Source: Candidatus Halobonum tyrrellensis G22
GTDB taxonomy: Archaea; Halobacteriota; Halobacteria; Halobacteriales; Haloferacaceae
Direction of reading: 5' to 3'
DNA length: 64,000 nt
Assembly (NCBI RefSeq): GCF_000495475.1
Contig: NZ_ASGZ01000070.1
Coordinates: 1-64,000, forward strand
Below are positions 19,103-27,473 of the stretch, in pieces. A program made the translations under genes and the position numbers. The notes under the pieces were generated by a model. The model had not been told where the DNA came from, did no database searches, and was given only the letters and a program-made list of their open reading frames with translations. How positions within the stretch are numbered: the first letter of the stretch is position 1; every line of letters begins with the position of its first letter.

Positions 19103-20104
19103 ATGGACGTTGGGATCGGACTATTGAGCGCGCAGCGTCGACCAGACGACGATCGTTCAGCAGCCGCCATCTACAACGAACTCCTCGAACTCGGAACGGA
19201 AGCGGATCGGCTTGGATTCGACAGCGTCTGGACGTCGGAACACCACTTCACCGACGACGAGTACCTCTCGGGAACGATGCCCACGCTCGGTGCGCTCGCC
19301 GGCCGAACCGACGACGTCGAGATCGGGTCGGCAGTCGCGCTCACGCCGCTGTACGATTCGGTTCGGCTCGCCGAGGACGCGGCGACGATCGACGCACTCT
19401 CGGACGGGCGACTCACACTCGGCCTCTCGATCGGCTATCTCGATAGCGAGTTCGACGCCTTCGGTGTCCCAAAGGACGAACGTGTCGAGCGGACCGAAGA
19501 CGCGATCGAACTGCTCCAACACGCGTGGCAGCCCGGTCCGCTGAACTACGAGTCGGAGTTCCACCCGATCTCGCCGGAGACGACCGTCACGCCGACACCG
19601 GACACCCCGCCGCGGCTCATGATCGGCGGGCTCGCGAGACCAGCCGTTCGGCGTGCGGCTCGAATGGGTGACGGCTGGTGTGCGAACGAGACCCTCTCGA
19701 TCGACGACATCAAAACACGACAGGACGACATCGAACACGTCCGTGCGGACGAGGGAATCGACGGGGAGTTCACGACGTACGTTATCCAGCACGGGTTCGT
19801 CGGCGACTCCTACGAGGAAGCGTGGGAGACGATCCGAGAGAGCTACCTCTACCAGCAGCGCAAGTACGTCGAGTGGGACGAGAGCCGATCGGTCGAGGAT
19901 CTCCCAGACGACTGGGAACAGGAACTCGAAGACCGGGCGATCGTCGGCACCCCCGAAGACGTCCGCGAGGAACTTGCCGACTACCGTGACGCGCTTGGCG
20001 ACGACACCCACTTCATCTTCCGGATGTATCATCCGGGGATCGGAACCGACACGATGACCGAGTGTCTCGAACGGGTGAGCGACGAGGTACTCCCGTACAT
20101 CTGA
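19103..20104 (+). CDS. LLM-class flavin-dependent monooxygenase
   Basis: A 333-residue luciferase-like (bacterial luciferase superfamily) oxidoreductase with a single TIM barrel. Typical blocks are VWTSEHHF near residue 45, GSAVALTPLYDSVRLAEDAATID, GRLTLGLSIGY and PPRLMIGGLARPAVRRAARMGDGW. It would use FMNH2 or F420; the substrate is unknown. Start at ATG 19103 with a GGCTTATCAG box about 30 bases upstream. It is flanked on the left by the intact integrase and on the right by an integrase 3' fragment, so it may be mobile cargo. Confidence 0.93.
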   Translation: MDVGIGLLSAQRRPDDDRSAAAIYNELLELGTEADRLGFDSVWTSEHHFTDDEYLSGTMPTLGALAGRTDDVEIGSAVALTPLYDSVRLAEDAATIDALSDGRLTLGLSIGYLDSEFDAFGVPKDERVERTEDAIELLQHAWQPGPLNYESEFHPISPETTVTPTPDTPPRLMIGGLARPAVRRAARMGDGWCANETLSIDDIKTRQDDIEHVRADEGIDGEFTTYVIQHGFVGDSYEEAWETIRESYLYQQRKYVEWDESRSVEDLPDDWEQELEDRAIVGTPEDVREELADYRDALGDDTHFIFRMYHPGIGTDTMTECLERVSDEVLPYI

Positions 20105-20169
20105 GAACGAACACGGCGACTCGAGAGACCGGTCAAGCACCGTACGACCGCCGAGTGACGAGTCGCGAA

Positions 20170-20276
20170 GGCCACGCCGAACTCGCTCAGTCGGCACTCC
20201 GACACGCGAGTATCCTACTCGTACAGACAGACTGCAGAGACAGCTGAGTAAGTCGATGAGTTACGTGACGAGTGAG
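20170..20276 (+). pseudogene. Integrase C-terminal fragment
   Basis: GHAELAQSALRHASI is the C-terminal catalytic block of the integrase at 17924. The match then continues in pieces up to VDELRDE with a frame change and stops. The DNA from 20171 is nearly identical to 18929-18970. It makes an imperfect direct repeat either side of the monooxygenase gene. Confidence 0.85.
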
Positions 20277-20284
20277 GGAGGTCG

Positions 20285-20602
20285 CTAACTCTGGTTGACG
20301 GGCGATTTGTATTTCGAGGTCACGGTGCCGTCGTCAGCCCGCCACTGCCAGTACCAGTACTCGTTGTCGTTGATCGTCTTCTTCGTCAGCGTCGCTTTCG
20401 CCGGGACGCCCTCGGGAAGTGGATCCCCCTGGACATCGAGAGCTTGACTCTGCTCTCCTTCGGGTCCGTCCGTATCCTCTGTTCGCCACTCGTGTCGTCG
20501 TTTCTCTTCCGCGCGCCGTTGAAGGAGTCGAGCCACATCGTCGAGCTGAGCGGCTGTCAACCCGTCTAGCCACTCATCGACAGCGTCAGGTATCTTGGTC
20601 AT
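20285..20602 (-). CDS. Small acidic plasmid protein, unknown
   Basis: A 105-residue protein I do not recognise by name. The N-terminal 35 residues form an amphipathic helix pair (WLDGLTAAQLDDVARLLQRR). The C-terminal part is a beta-rich Trp/Tyr segment (NDNEYWYWQWRADDGTV) ending in a Lys-Tyr motif, reminiscent of small haloarchaeal proteins that carry a short beta domain for nucleic-acid binding. Its start lies directly downstream of a pair of GTTGGTTAAC motifs (20604-20632), which may control it. Confidence 0.7.
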   Translation of the reverse strand: MTKIPDAVDEWLDGLTAAQLDDVARLLQRRAEEKRRHEWRTEDTDGPEGEQSQALDVQGDPLPEGVPAKATLTKKTINDNEYWYWQWRADDGTVTSKYKSPVNQS

Positions 20603-20603
20603 C

Positions 20604-20632
20604 GTTGGTTAACTGTCCCGTTGTTGGTTAAC
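20604..20632 (+). promoter_or_regulatory. Paired GTTGGTTAAC motif, site 1
   Basis: GTTGGTTAAC at 20604-20613 and again at 20623-20632, direct copies 19 bp apart. They sit immediately upstream of the leftward 105-aa gene. The same motif is paired at three other loci in the window. Confidence 0.6.
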
Positions 20633-20651
20633 AGTAGCGGAGCTTACCCTA

Positions 20652-21221
20652 CTACGGCAGTTCACCACTCACAGTAACCAGATCCTCTTCCGTCCGCCAG
20701 CGATACAGCCGTCCTTCTCGGTCGAAGAGATCGAACACTCCGTCTTGCATCCACCCGAACGGGTGGTCCTCGTCGTCGTACTGCCGTTTGAGGACGTGGC
20801 TCTTCGAGAAGTACTCGACAGTCCCGACGAGTAGTCCCTGTTCGACGAGGAAATCACTAGGATCTTTCTCTGCGACTCCGACGACGTAGGTGACGAGGTC
20901 GGCAACCAAGCAGAACTTCTGGATGCTGTTGTCCCACTCGCCTCGGATATCTACCATTCTGAACGCGTACGCGTCCGTCCGTCGGTTGAGTCGGTCGACG
21001 ACGAGATTCAGCCGGCGGATCGGCTCTCGGTCGTAGTTGCCGAGCACGAAGTACGAGCGGTCGTTCTCGTAGATCGGCTCGAGTTCACTCAAGGCGTGGA
21101 GGATCTCCTCGTTGTCCGCAAGCGAGATCTCTTCCTGGTCGAGTTGCTCCTTCGCGCTCGTCAGGATCTCACCTGGAACGGGGGACTCCTCGTCAACCAT
21201 ATCCTCATCTCTCACCGGCAC
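20652..21221 (-). CDS. Conserved-looking hypothetical protein, divergent from PadR-like gene
   Basis: A 189-residue soluble acidic protein; family not recognised. The N-terminal half is helical, with the run NLVVDRLNRRTDAYAFRMVD about residues 71-90; the C-terminal half has hydrophobic beta stretches and an aromatic end (GWMQDGVFDLFDREGRLYRW). The start is GTG 21221; the ATG at 21200 is equally possible. It is transcribed divergently from an HTH gene across a 100-bp region full of GTAAATTAC-like sites, so it is probably regulated by that protein. Confidence 0.7.
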   Translation of the reverse strand: MPVRDEDMVDEESPVPGEILTSAKEQLDQEEISLADNEEILHALSELEPIYENDRSYFVLGNYDREPIRRLNLVVDRLNRRTDAYAFRMVDIRGEWDNSIQKFCLVADLVTYVVGVAEKDPSDFLVEQGLLVGTVEYFSKSHVLKRQYDDEDHPFGWMQDGVFDLFDREGRLYRWRTEEDLVTVSGELP

Positions 21222-21229
21222 GGCTTGTG

Positions 21230-21294
21230 GTTTACTATGTAAATTACTTCGTCGACTACCGTCGTTCTGAGTAATTTACTCTAGGGTAAACTAC
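21230..21294. promoter_or_regulatory. Divergent operator region
   Basis: GTAATTTAC (21271-21279) and GTAAACTAC (21286-21294) form an inverted repeat with one mismatch around TCTAGG. A related pair, GTTTAC (21230-21235) and GTAAATTAC (21239-21247), lies 40 bp away. Both sit between the divergent genes, so they are likely binding sites for the HTH protein encoded at 21322. Confidence 0.6.
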
Positions 21295-21321
21295 TTGGTG
21301 AGCGGTAACGTAGAGAGTCGT

Positions 21322-21735
21322 ATGAGTACCGGCTTGGAGGCATCCGATGGAGGGGACGCCCGCGAACTCGTCCACTTCGTCACACAACAGACGCGGTTCA
21401 CGCTCATCGCGAACATCCTCCAGCACCCCGACCAACTCCCGTCGATGTACGAGCTCGAACAGCTCAATCCTGCCGTCAGCGAGGCCACCGTCTACAAGCA
21501 CATCCAGAAGCTGATCGACGCTGGCATCGTGAGCGAGGTGACGCTTCCAGAGGGCGAGCGCCGCCAAGGCTACCCTTGGAAGTTCTATCGACTGACCGAC
21601 GAGGGACGTACGTTCTTAGAGGATCACAATCTCCTCGCGGCCGAAGAGACGCTCCAGCGGATCTACGAGACGATCGACGACAAGCCCGAAAAGATGCTCA
21701 AGTACGAAACTGCACCACGACCAGAGGACGTCTGA
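21322..21735 (+). CDS. PadR/MarR-like winged-helix regulator
   Basis: A 137-residue winged HTH protein starting at ATG 21322 (MSTGLEASDGG); the open frame from 21295 would overlap the operator. Recognition-helix region SEATVYKHIQKLIDAGIV and a wing (GERRQGYPWKFYRLTDEGR) are clear, and the C-terminal helix (AAEETLQRIYETI) should dimerise. It is divergent from the 189-aa gene at 21221 with operator-like repeats between them, so autoregulation and control of that neighbour are likely. Confidence 0.85.
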   Translation: MSTGLEASDGGDARELVHFVTQQTRFTLIANILQHPDQLPSMYELEQLNPAVSEATVYKHIQKLIDAGIVSEVTLPEGERRQGYPWKFYRLTDEGRTFLEDHNLLAAEETLQRIYETIDDKPEKMLKYETAPRPEDV

Positions 21736-21875
21736 GACTAGTCCATCCATCCTCTGGCCAATCTGCTGTCGTGTCTCTATGTATGTGGGATCACGTTATT
21801 CTCTTCCATTATCTCGCTTAGTAGCCGCCAATTCATCCATCCCAATTATTGATGGGGACGGGTATTCATCTTCTC

Positions 21876-21905
21876 GTTGGTTAATCACTCCCCTCGTTGG
21901 TTAAC
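21876..21905 (+). promoter_or_regulatory. Paired GTTGGTTAA motif, site 2
   Basis: GTTGGTTAAT at 21876-21885 and GTTGGTTAAC at 21896-21905, direct copies 20 bp apart. They lie about 95 bp before the first origin repeat. Confidence 0.6.
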
Positions 21906-21959
21906 GAGCTGGAGGACGAAAGATTCACTTGGGAACTCGTTCGTCGCTATTCCCCTTAG

Positions 21960-22538
21960 AGTGCCAGTAGCGGTCGACCTACTCGAGTGGAGCGAACAGA
22001 CACACCGAATTTCCTGAGAGTGGTGTGCTCTGCACTGGCCCTATCTGAGAGTTGTTGTACTCGCTGAGTGATCCAGCTTCCGACGGTGGCTTCCGAGCCA
22101 GGTTCACTGAAGAAAGGCACGTATCGGCCGATGGCTCCGGTGATCTCCCAGTTTCCCGGTTCCTGGGACACACCGAATTTCCCGAGAGTGGATGGCGAGA
22201 CTAGGTCAACACACACACCGAATTTCCTGAGAGTCATCGTGTGGAGCCGCCCCACCGCTACGCGCGACTAGTTCTGTTCTCACTATACATCCTAGCAATT
22301 AATATTACTCTCTGCGGTACGGGTACTGTTGTAGGAGCTAGGGTTTAGTCTTTTCTCCGGCTAGAAGGGTCACGTCCTCCCGACAGCCGGGTGTCTCACG
22401 TGGAACTCTCGGGAAATTCGGTGTGTGTGAGGGGGCGTGTTTTAACCGACACACCGAATTTCCTGAGAGACCGAGGAAGCCGAGGAAGCTCAGGAAGCGA
22501 GGGGATTTAAGATACTGCTCTCTAATGGTTTCGACAAC
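21960..22538. other. Replication origin with five 21-bp repeats
   Basis: Five copies of CACACCGAATTTCC(T/C)GAGAGT occur at 22001-22021, 22169-22189, 22214-22234, 22405-22425 (minus strand) and 22450-22470 (last base A). An AT-rich stretch around 22276-22312 between the third and fourth copies could be the unwinding element. CCGAGGAAG-type short repeats follow at 22470-22500. The array directly precedes orc1/cdc6, the usual arrangement of a haloarchaeal origin whose repeats bind the adjacent Orc protein. A TTTAAG box near 22506 may serve the orc gene. Confidence 0.9.
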
Positions 22539-23774
22539 ATGGGGCTGGAACCGTTCTCGGCTGACGACCCGATCTTCTCTCACGAGTCAGTCCTTCGTGA
22601 CACCTACACCCCTGACGACCTCGTCGAACGAGACCGCGAACTCCAAGAGTACCAGAACGCGCTCAAGCCCGTGATCAAGGGGGAGGACCCGAAGAACATC
22701 TTTCTCTACGGGCAGACTGGGGTCGGGAAGTCCATCGCGACCGAAATGATCCTTGACCGATTGGATCAGGATCAACAGCAGTACGACTATCTCGACATCA
22801 AGTCGTTGAATATTCTCTGTAAGGGCCTCAACTCCAGCTACCAGGTCTCAGTCAAACTCGTGAACGAGTTCCGCCCGCCGGGCGAGAAGATTCCGCCAAC
22901 GGGCTACAGTCCCGACGCAGTACTCGAGATGCTCTGGACTCATCTCACGGAACTCGATGCCACTCACGTTCTCATCGTCCTCGACGAAATCGACAGCATC
23001 GGCGGGAACGACGATATTCTCTACCAACTCCCACGCGCGAACAGCAACGGGAACGTCCCACCAGAGGAGACGAAGATTGGCGTCATCGGCATCAGCAACG
23101 ACTTCACCTTCCGAGACAATCTCGATGCTCGCGTCAAAGACAGCCTCGCAGAGGAGGAGATCCACTTTCCGCCGTACGATGCACCACAGCTCGAGAACAT
23201 CCTCCGACAACGTGCGAAGAAAGCATTCGAGGACGACGTACTCAGCAACGACGTCATTCCACTCACGGCCGCCTTCAGTGGCCAGGAGAGCGGCTCCGCT
23301 CGACAGGCGTTGAAACTGCTCTACAAGGCTGGTGATCTCGCACGTAGTCGAGATGAGACGACGGTGGTAGAAGACCACGTCAGGGAGGCCGAACCACTTG
23401 TCGAGGCCGGGAAGGTCGAGGATGAACTCGCTTCACTACCGACACAGTCGCACTTGACATTGCACGCCGTTCTTCGTCTCAGTGAGGAGGACGAACTCCC
23501 CGTCAAGTCGAACGTCATCTACCAACAATACCAACAGGCTGCCGAGGCGATCGACGCTGACGTGAAGACCGATCGCACGATTCGCGACCGGCTCTCACAG
23601 CTCTCGTTGAAGGGATTCCTCGACGTGGACGAGCGGAACAAGGGCTCACAGGGAGGTTCGTACTACCTCTACGACCTAGATATCCGGGAAGACGTGGTCC
23701 GCGATATCTTGGAGGACGACGACCGGATGGCCCCGCTCTATGGATCAGAGACCCGTACACTAGGCTCGTTTTGA
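22539..23774 (+). CDS. orc1/cdc6: Orc1/Cdc6 origin-recognition initiator
   Basis: A 411-residue AAA+ initiator that binds the repeats just upstream and loads the replicative helicase. Walker A is GQTGVGKS (residues 58-65), Walker B VLIVLDEIDS (about 143-152), sensor 1 GVIGISNDFTF, and an Arg-finger region near SGSARQALKLL. The C-terminal 90 residues form a winged HTH (VKSNVIYQQYQQAA, GGSYYLYDLDI). Length is typical. Its place next to its own origin repeats suggests that this replicon initiates from here. Confidence 0.96.
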   Translation: MGLEPFSADDPIFSHESVLRDTYTPDDLVERDRELQEYQNALKPVIKGEDPKNIFLYGQTGVGKSIATEMILDRLDQDQQQYDYLDIKSLNILCKGLNSSYQVSVKLVNEFRPPGEKIPPTGYSPDAVLEMLWTHLTELDATHVLIVLDEIDSIGGNDDILYQLPRANSNGNVPPEETKIGVIGISNDFTFRDNLDARVKDSLAEEEIHFPPYDAPQLENILRQRAKKAFEDDVLSNDVIPLTAAFSGQESGSARQALKLLYKAGDLARSRDETTVVEDHVREAEPLVEAGKVEDELASLPTQSHLTLHAVLRLSEEDELPVKSNVIYQQYQQAAEAIDADVKTDRTIRDRLSQLSLKGFLDVDERNKGSQGGSYYLYDLDIREDVVRDILEDDDRMAPLYGSETRTLGSF

Positions 23775-23824
23775 GGAGTAATCCTGCCAGTTGACGACTC
23801 TATCACTTACAGAGTGAGGTAATC

Positions 23825-24060
23825 TCCTACGTAGGATAATCGTCTGTATAGGAGGTATCGGAGATGGAGGAACTATAGGAGACGTAGGAAACAGAAAATA
23901 CACTTCGTTTTCTGCCTTTGGACTCTTTCCTCTGTTTCCGGCTGACGCACTCTACCGCTCTTATTCGAGATAGTAGCTAATCACGGGCTGTTTCCTTTAT
24001 ATCCTACGCTTCCTACGATTCCTACGTCGCCTATCTATATGTATCTCCTATATCTCCTAT
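23825..24060. repeat. 9-bp-period array upstream of parA (centromere/operator-like)
   Basis: TCCTACG starts at 24002, 24011 and 24020, with GCCTATC at 24029; TCCTAT follows at 24046 and 24055. The period is 9 bp with one degenerate unit. Further left, TCCTACGTAGGA is a perfect palindrome at 23825-23836, and inverted copies (ATAGGA, GTAGGA) run to about 23889. The right-hand array ends six bases before the parA start. This is the layout of an iterated partition site that is also the parA operator. The 23775-24066 gap contains nothing else. Confidence 0.75.
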
Positions 24061-24066
24061 GCGACG

Positions 24067-24858
24067 ATGACAGTTACCATCGCCGTCAGCTGCCAGATGG
24101 GGGGTAGTGGGAAGACAACGACCTCGATCAATCTCGCCGGGGCACTCGGGATCGAGAACCGGGGTCACGACGTACTACTCGTGGACATGGACCCACAAGG
24201 TGCGGCGACCGAAGGCACTGGATTCGAGGACCGATATCGAGCCGACGTTCCGTCACTCTACGAGGTTCTCACCGACATCGACCGAGAGGACGAGATCAAC
24301 GACCTCATCCAATCCCACCAAGAGATGGACGTAATCCCCGCTCACGAGCAGCTGTTCGGGCTCGAACAGGAGATCCAAAACCTACCGAAGACGGAGGAAC
24401 GACTAGAGGGGGCGCTGGACGCTATCACACACGACTACGACTACATCGTCATCGACACTCCACCCCATCTCGGCCCGATCGCGAACAACAGCCTGGTGGC
24501 TGCGGGGAACCTAGTCGTACCAGTGAATCCGGTTCGGCGGTCGATCAGAGCTCTCGAAACGCTATTCGAGCAGGTGCGAATCATCGAGAAGCACTACCGG
24601 GATATCGAGCGGCTTGGGCTGGTAGTGAACGATGTCCAGTACCCGACGGACAACGATACCGAGTACATGCTCGACTGGTTCGACGACTTCGCGGACAGGA
24701 TCCCGATCTACCACGTTCGTAATCGGGTAGCTCTGAAGCGCGCTTGGAACTCGGGTGTATCCATTTTCGCACACGAGGAGGAGTGCGATATGGAAGCCGT
24801 GTACGACGAACTCGCAGGTGACATTGAGACCAGAGTCCAAGAGGAGGTGAGTGCGTAA
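24067..24858 (+). CDS. parA: ParA-type partition ATPase
   Basis: A 263-residue deviant-Walker ATPase for plasmid partition. The P-loop reads QMGGSGKTTT (residues 10-19): the signature Lys that normally precedes GGxGKT is Met here (ATG codon at 24097-24099). The second motif is VDMDPQGAATEG and the third is YIVIDTPPHLGP. It is followed with a one-base ATGA-type overlap by a small acidic partner gene and preceded by the 9-bp-period array, making a complete par locus. The family call is firm; the missing signature Lys makes nucleotide-dependent dimerisation uncertain. Confidence 0.95.
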   Translation: MTVTIAVSCQMGGSGKTTTSINLAGALGIENRGHDVLLVDMDPQGAATEGTGFEDRYRADVPSLYEVLTDIDREDEINDLIQSHQEMDVIPAHEQLFGLEQEIQNLPKTEERLEGALDAITHDYDYIVIDTPPHLGPIANNSLVAAGNLVVPVNPVRRSIRALETLFEQVRIIEKHYRDIERLGLVVNDVQYPTDNDTEYMLDWFDDFADRIPIYHVRNRVALKRAWNSGVSIFAHEEECDMEAVYDELAGDIETRVQEEVSA

Positions 24859-25277
24859 TGAGCGATGGTGATGACGAACGAAAGTCGGCACTAGAAGGGC
24901 TGATCGGACCAGGCGAATCGGAGGAGCCGGAGGAATCAGCGGAGACAGAGGAACCATCTCCTACAGAGGAAACGCAAGACGGCGATGACAACGAAGATGT
25001 ATCGTCTACGAGCAACACGTCTCCTACAGAGGAGACAAAGGAGACACAAGAGACCAAGGAAACAGAGGAAACGCGGCTTGTAGAGGAGACGCATGACTTG
25101 CACATGTACCTCCCGGAGAGCAGGTATCGCGAGCTGATGTCGATGTACAAACGCCTCGACGGAGAGTACTACGCCGAGACCGGAGAAGAACTCGAAAAGA
25201 ACCGACAGTACTTCGACGCTGTCGTTGCGACTGCATTAGAACACGATGACGAGATACGAGAGCGACTCGGGCTGTAG
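24858..25277 (+). CDS. ParA partner, acidic tail plus DNA-binding-like end
   Basis: A 139-residue protein coupled to parA (its ATG overlaps the parA TAA). Residues 1-75 are a Glu/Thr repeat-rich disordered tail (EETKETQETKETEETR). The rest (THDLHMYLPESRYRELM, then ELEKNRQYFDAVVATALEH) is helical and may bind DNA as a ribbon-helix-helix-like dimer. In this position it should be the centromere-binding adaptor that links the upstream array to ParA. It shares its plan with the orphan gene at 15036. The DUF8160 group is a possible family name. Confidence 0.8.
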   Translation: MSDGDDERKSALEGLIGPGESEEPEESAETEEPSPTEETQDGDDNEDVSSTSNTSPTEETKETQETKETEETRLVEETHDLHMYLPESRYRELMSMYKRLDGEYYAETGEELEKNRQYFDAVVATALEHDDEIRERLGL

Positions 25278-25295
25278 TGATAGAAAGGGCCGCTC

Positions 25296-25760
25296 TTACT
25301 CTTCAGACATCCCCGAGAGATAGACTTCGACTGCTTCCACGAAGTCTACGTATCGGTCGAGACTCGTCTGGAGCGCATCGTATACGAGATCGTCGTTGAC
25401 GATCGGACCGTACGAGTGAGACAGCACGTCGCGGAATCCAGTCGCTTCTCGTAATCGCTCGGCCACATCCGCCGAGATGATTCCCTCGTTCTCCGGTTCT
25501 CTGATCTTCTCTTTCCGACGGTCGGGTGCAGCATCACGCTCCTGTTTGCAGATCTCTTCGACGATATCGAGTGTCGCTTCGGCCAGCTTCTCGAACTTCC
25601 GCTTGACTGCGTTCCGCAGGTCGTAGTTCTCGGCGGCGGTGTACTCGGAGCGACTTAGCTGTTGATCGTCACGAAGCCGCGCGACGTTCTGCTCGATATC
25701 CTCGACGGCATCCGCGATTCGATTCGCCCGATCGGGCGGTATCCCACTACCGGGAGCCAT
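25296..25760 (-). CDS. hepT: HepT-like HEPN toxin
   Basis: A 154-residue all-helical HEPN (DUF86/HepT) protein. The RNase motif R-X4-H-X-Y is intact: Arg110, His115 and Tyr117 in RDVLSHSYG. HepT proteins cleave RNA and are held in check by the cognate MntA nucleotidyltransferase, which adenylylates the motif Tyr. The MntA-like gene lies 38 bp upstream on the same strand, so this is a two-gene toxin-antitoxin unit placed next to parABS, typical of plasmid maintenance. Confidence 0.9.
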   Translation of the reverse strand: MAPGSGIPPDRANRIADAVEDIEQNVARLRDDQQLSRSEYTAAENYDLRNAVKRKFEKLAEATLDIVEEICKQERDAAPDRRKEKIREPENEGIISADVAERLREATGFRDVLSHSYGPIVNDDLVYDALQTSLDRYVDFVEAVEVYLSGMSEE

Positions 25761-25798
25761 TGCTACTCCAGAGACGACGGGAGGCCACCTGAGCCATC

Positions 25799-26236
25799 CT
25801 ACTGTCCCTCACGAAGCCGATTCGCGGCAGCCGCAACCCGTTCGTGTGCGTCAGCGACCGTCGACGCTTCGCCAGCCAGATCACGCTCCAGTCGCTCTCG
25901 CTGGGCGTCGGAGCCGACGAGTACTACCCCGTGGTCGAACGCCGCTCGCGCGAACGCAGGTGACATTGAGTGGATATCGACGACATCGACGGACCGAGAG
26001 ACTGCATCGTCGACGGCGGCCGTGAGTTCGAGGTACACCTGACTGTAGCCGTCGTCGGTGGGACGAAGCGACTCGAACTCGACGGCGAGGTCGAGGGCAC
26101 TCGTGTCGCTCAGCGTTTCGCGACCGGCCGACCCGAAGAGCATGGCGAACGAGACGGGATGCTCGGCGAGGACACGCTCCAACTGCTCACGAACGGCGTC
26201 ATCGAGGCGTGTTTCAGGTCGTTCGTCGCGGCTCAT
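25799..26236 (-). CDS. mntA: MntA-like nucleotidyltransferase antitoxin, altered active site
   Basis: A 145-residue minimal nucleotidyltransferase. The GS motif is present (FGSAGRE, residues 34-40), but the following D-X-D reads A-L-D (Ala47, Asp49; Ala codon at 26096-26098) where the family has Asp at both places. The third acidic position (VDVVDIHS) is present. It is the first gene of the HepT/MntA pair. Family members adenylylate HepT; with one metal ligand missing this one may neutralise only by binding, or be inactive. Confidence 0.88.
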   Translation of the reverse strand: MSRDERPETRLDDAVREQLERVLAEHPVSFAMLFGSAGRETLSDTSALDLAVEFESLRPTDDGYSQVYLELTAAVDDAVSRSVDVVDIHSMSPAFARAAFDHGVVLVGSDAQRERLERDLAGEASTVADAHERVAAAANRLREGQ

Positions 26237-26447
26237 ACTCGATAGTACATCGATGTGAGCAAAAATAGCTTTGTGAGTGTCGACCGACCGTCAGAACCTC
26301 ACTATGAATCATTCATAATTCAGAACTACGGTAGCGAAGTTTCTTTTCTCGATCGAGTCGGTCCCAGTTCAGTAACTCCAGACTGTCACCCACTTTCTCA
26401 CTACCCAACGACGACGTCTATTTTGGTGATATGGAGATACCATCCGC

Positions 26448-27272
26448 TCAGGAAAGAGTGATTTCCGAGGTCGACGACGACATTGTGAGTTCTGCCTGAC
26501 GCTTGTACGTCTCGAAAACACCGGTTGCCCACTCGTATACCTCACTCTGGGTAGTTTCGATGAGGGCTCGCGGTTGTTCGCCATCGGCAGCGATGATCTG
26601 CACGTAGTCGTCAAGGACTCCGACGGACAGCGGAAGTTCGGTGGATGCCTGGTAGACGTCGAACCGCCCTGTGGCGACCATCCCCTCGAAAAGCGTCGTG
26701 TACTCTTCGTTGGTCTGAATAGTCTCCATGACGCTTGGTGCAACGACGAGTTCACACGCTCCCTCACGATCGACGATCGATTCGTGTGCGACTTCCGTCG
26801 CGTGAAGGCCGGTATACGGCAGGAGGAAATGACCTTCGTCTAACTCTCGAATCCGTTCAACGTGATGGTTGATGACGGCGTAAGGGTTACCGGGTTCGGC
26901 AATAACGACTGTTGCGTCGTCGAGAAGTCCATAGTCGAAGTCCAGTGCATCCTCGTCCACCCACCGAAGGAACGGGTTGAGCCGGATCCACTGTTCGGCA
27001 GTACTCGTGAACTCCTCGAAGCTCTCCATGATACCCGCCCCGAGTGGGGTGAGTTGGTAGCCTCCGTCGCTGTGCTCAACGAGGTCGACCGCCTGTAACT
27101 CCCGAATACCACGATCGACCGTCGACCGGGAACACTCGAGTTCTGCAACGAGGGTTCGCTTGTCTCTCGACCCCTCTGAGAGAAAGGACAGGAACGACGT
27201 CCGCTGGACGACGATATTAATTAGTTCCTCAGTCGTGTCATCTAGTTGTATGGTTGGCCGATAGGAAACCAA
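26448..27272 (-). CDS. FilR1-type HTH regulator, left flank of tubulin island
   Basis: About 274 residues. An N-terminal winged HTH (KRTLVAELECSRSTVDRGIRELQAVDLVEH) is followed by a sensor domain of the methanogenesis-regulator FilR1 middle type (about residues 100-255; YAVINHHVERI, CELVVAPSVMETIQ). The start is TTG 27272; no better codon aligns with the paralogue, which begins at the equivalent of residue 9. The protein is clearly homologous to the one at 38440 over its full length. It is transcribed away from the tubulin/GTPase block, with that paralogue mirroring it on the other side. Confidence 0.88.
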   Translation of the reverse strand: MVSYRPTIQLDDTTEELINIVVQRTSFLSFLSEGSRDKRTLVAELECSRSTVDRGIRELQAVDLVEHSDGGYQLTPLGAGIMESFEEFTSTAEQWIRLNPFLRWVDEDALDFDYGLLDDATVVIAEPGNPYAVINHHVERIRELDEGHFLLPYTGLHATEVAHESIVDREGACELVVAPSVMETIQTNEEYTTLFEGMVATGRFDVYQASTELPLSVGVLDDYVQIIAADGEQPRALIETTQSEVYEWATGVFETYKRQAELTMSSSTSEITLS

Positions 27273-27473
27273 CGTAATAGTATTTTCGACGACAGTTAGA
27301 GATATCTCGGAGAAAATTCAAGCTGCAAAGAAAGAGAACCACTTCCCCAAATGATTTCTATCACGAATCGTCCGTTGAGCAACCAAGCGTCCCATGGGGT
27401 AATACTCCCCGAGAACACCAGTGATGTATGGAGTGGAAGCGCGGACAGATCCAGTTCGAGAGTTGGTGAACCG

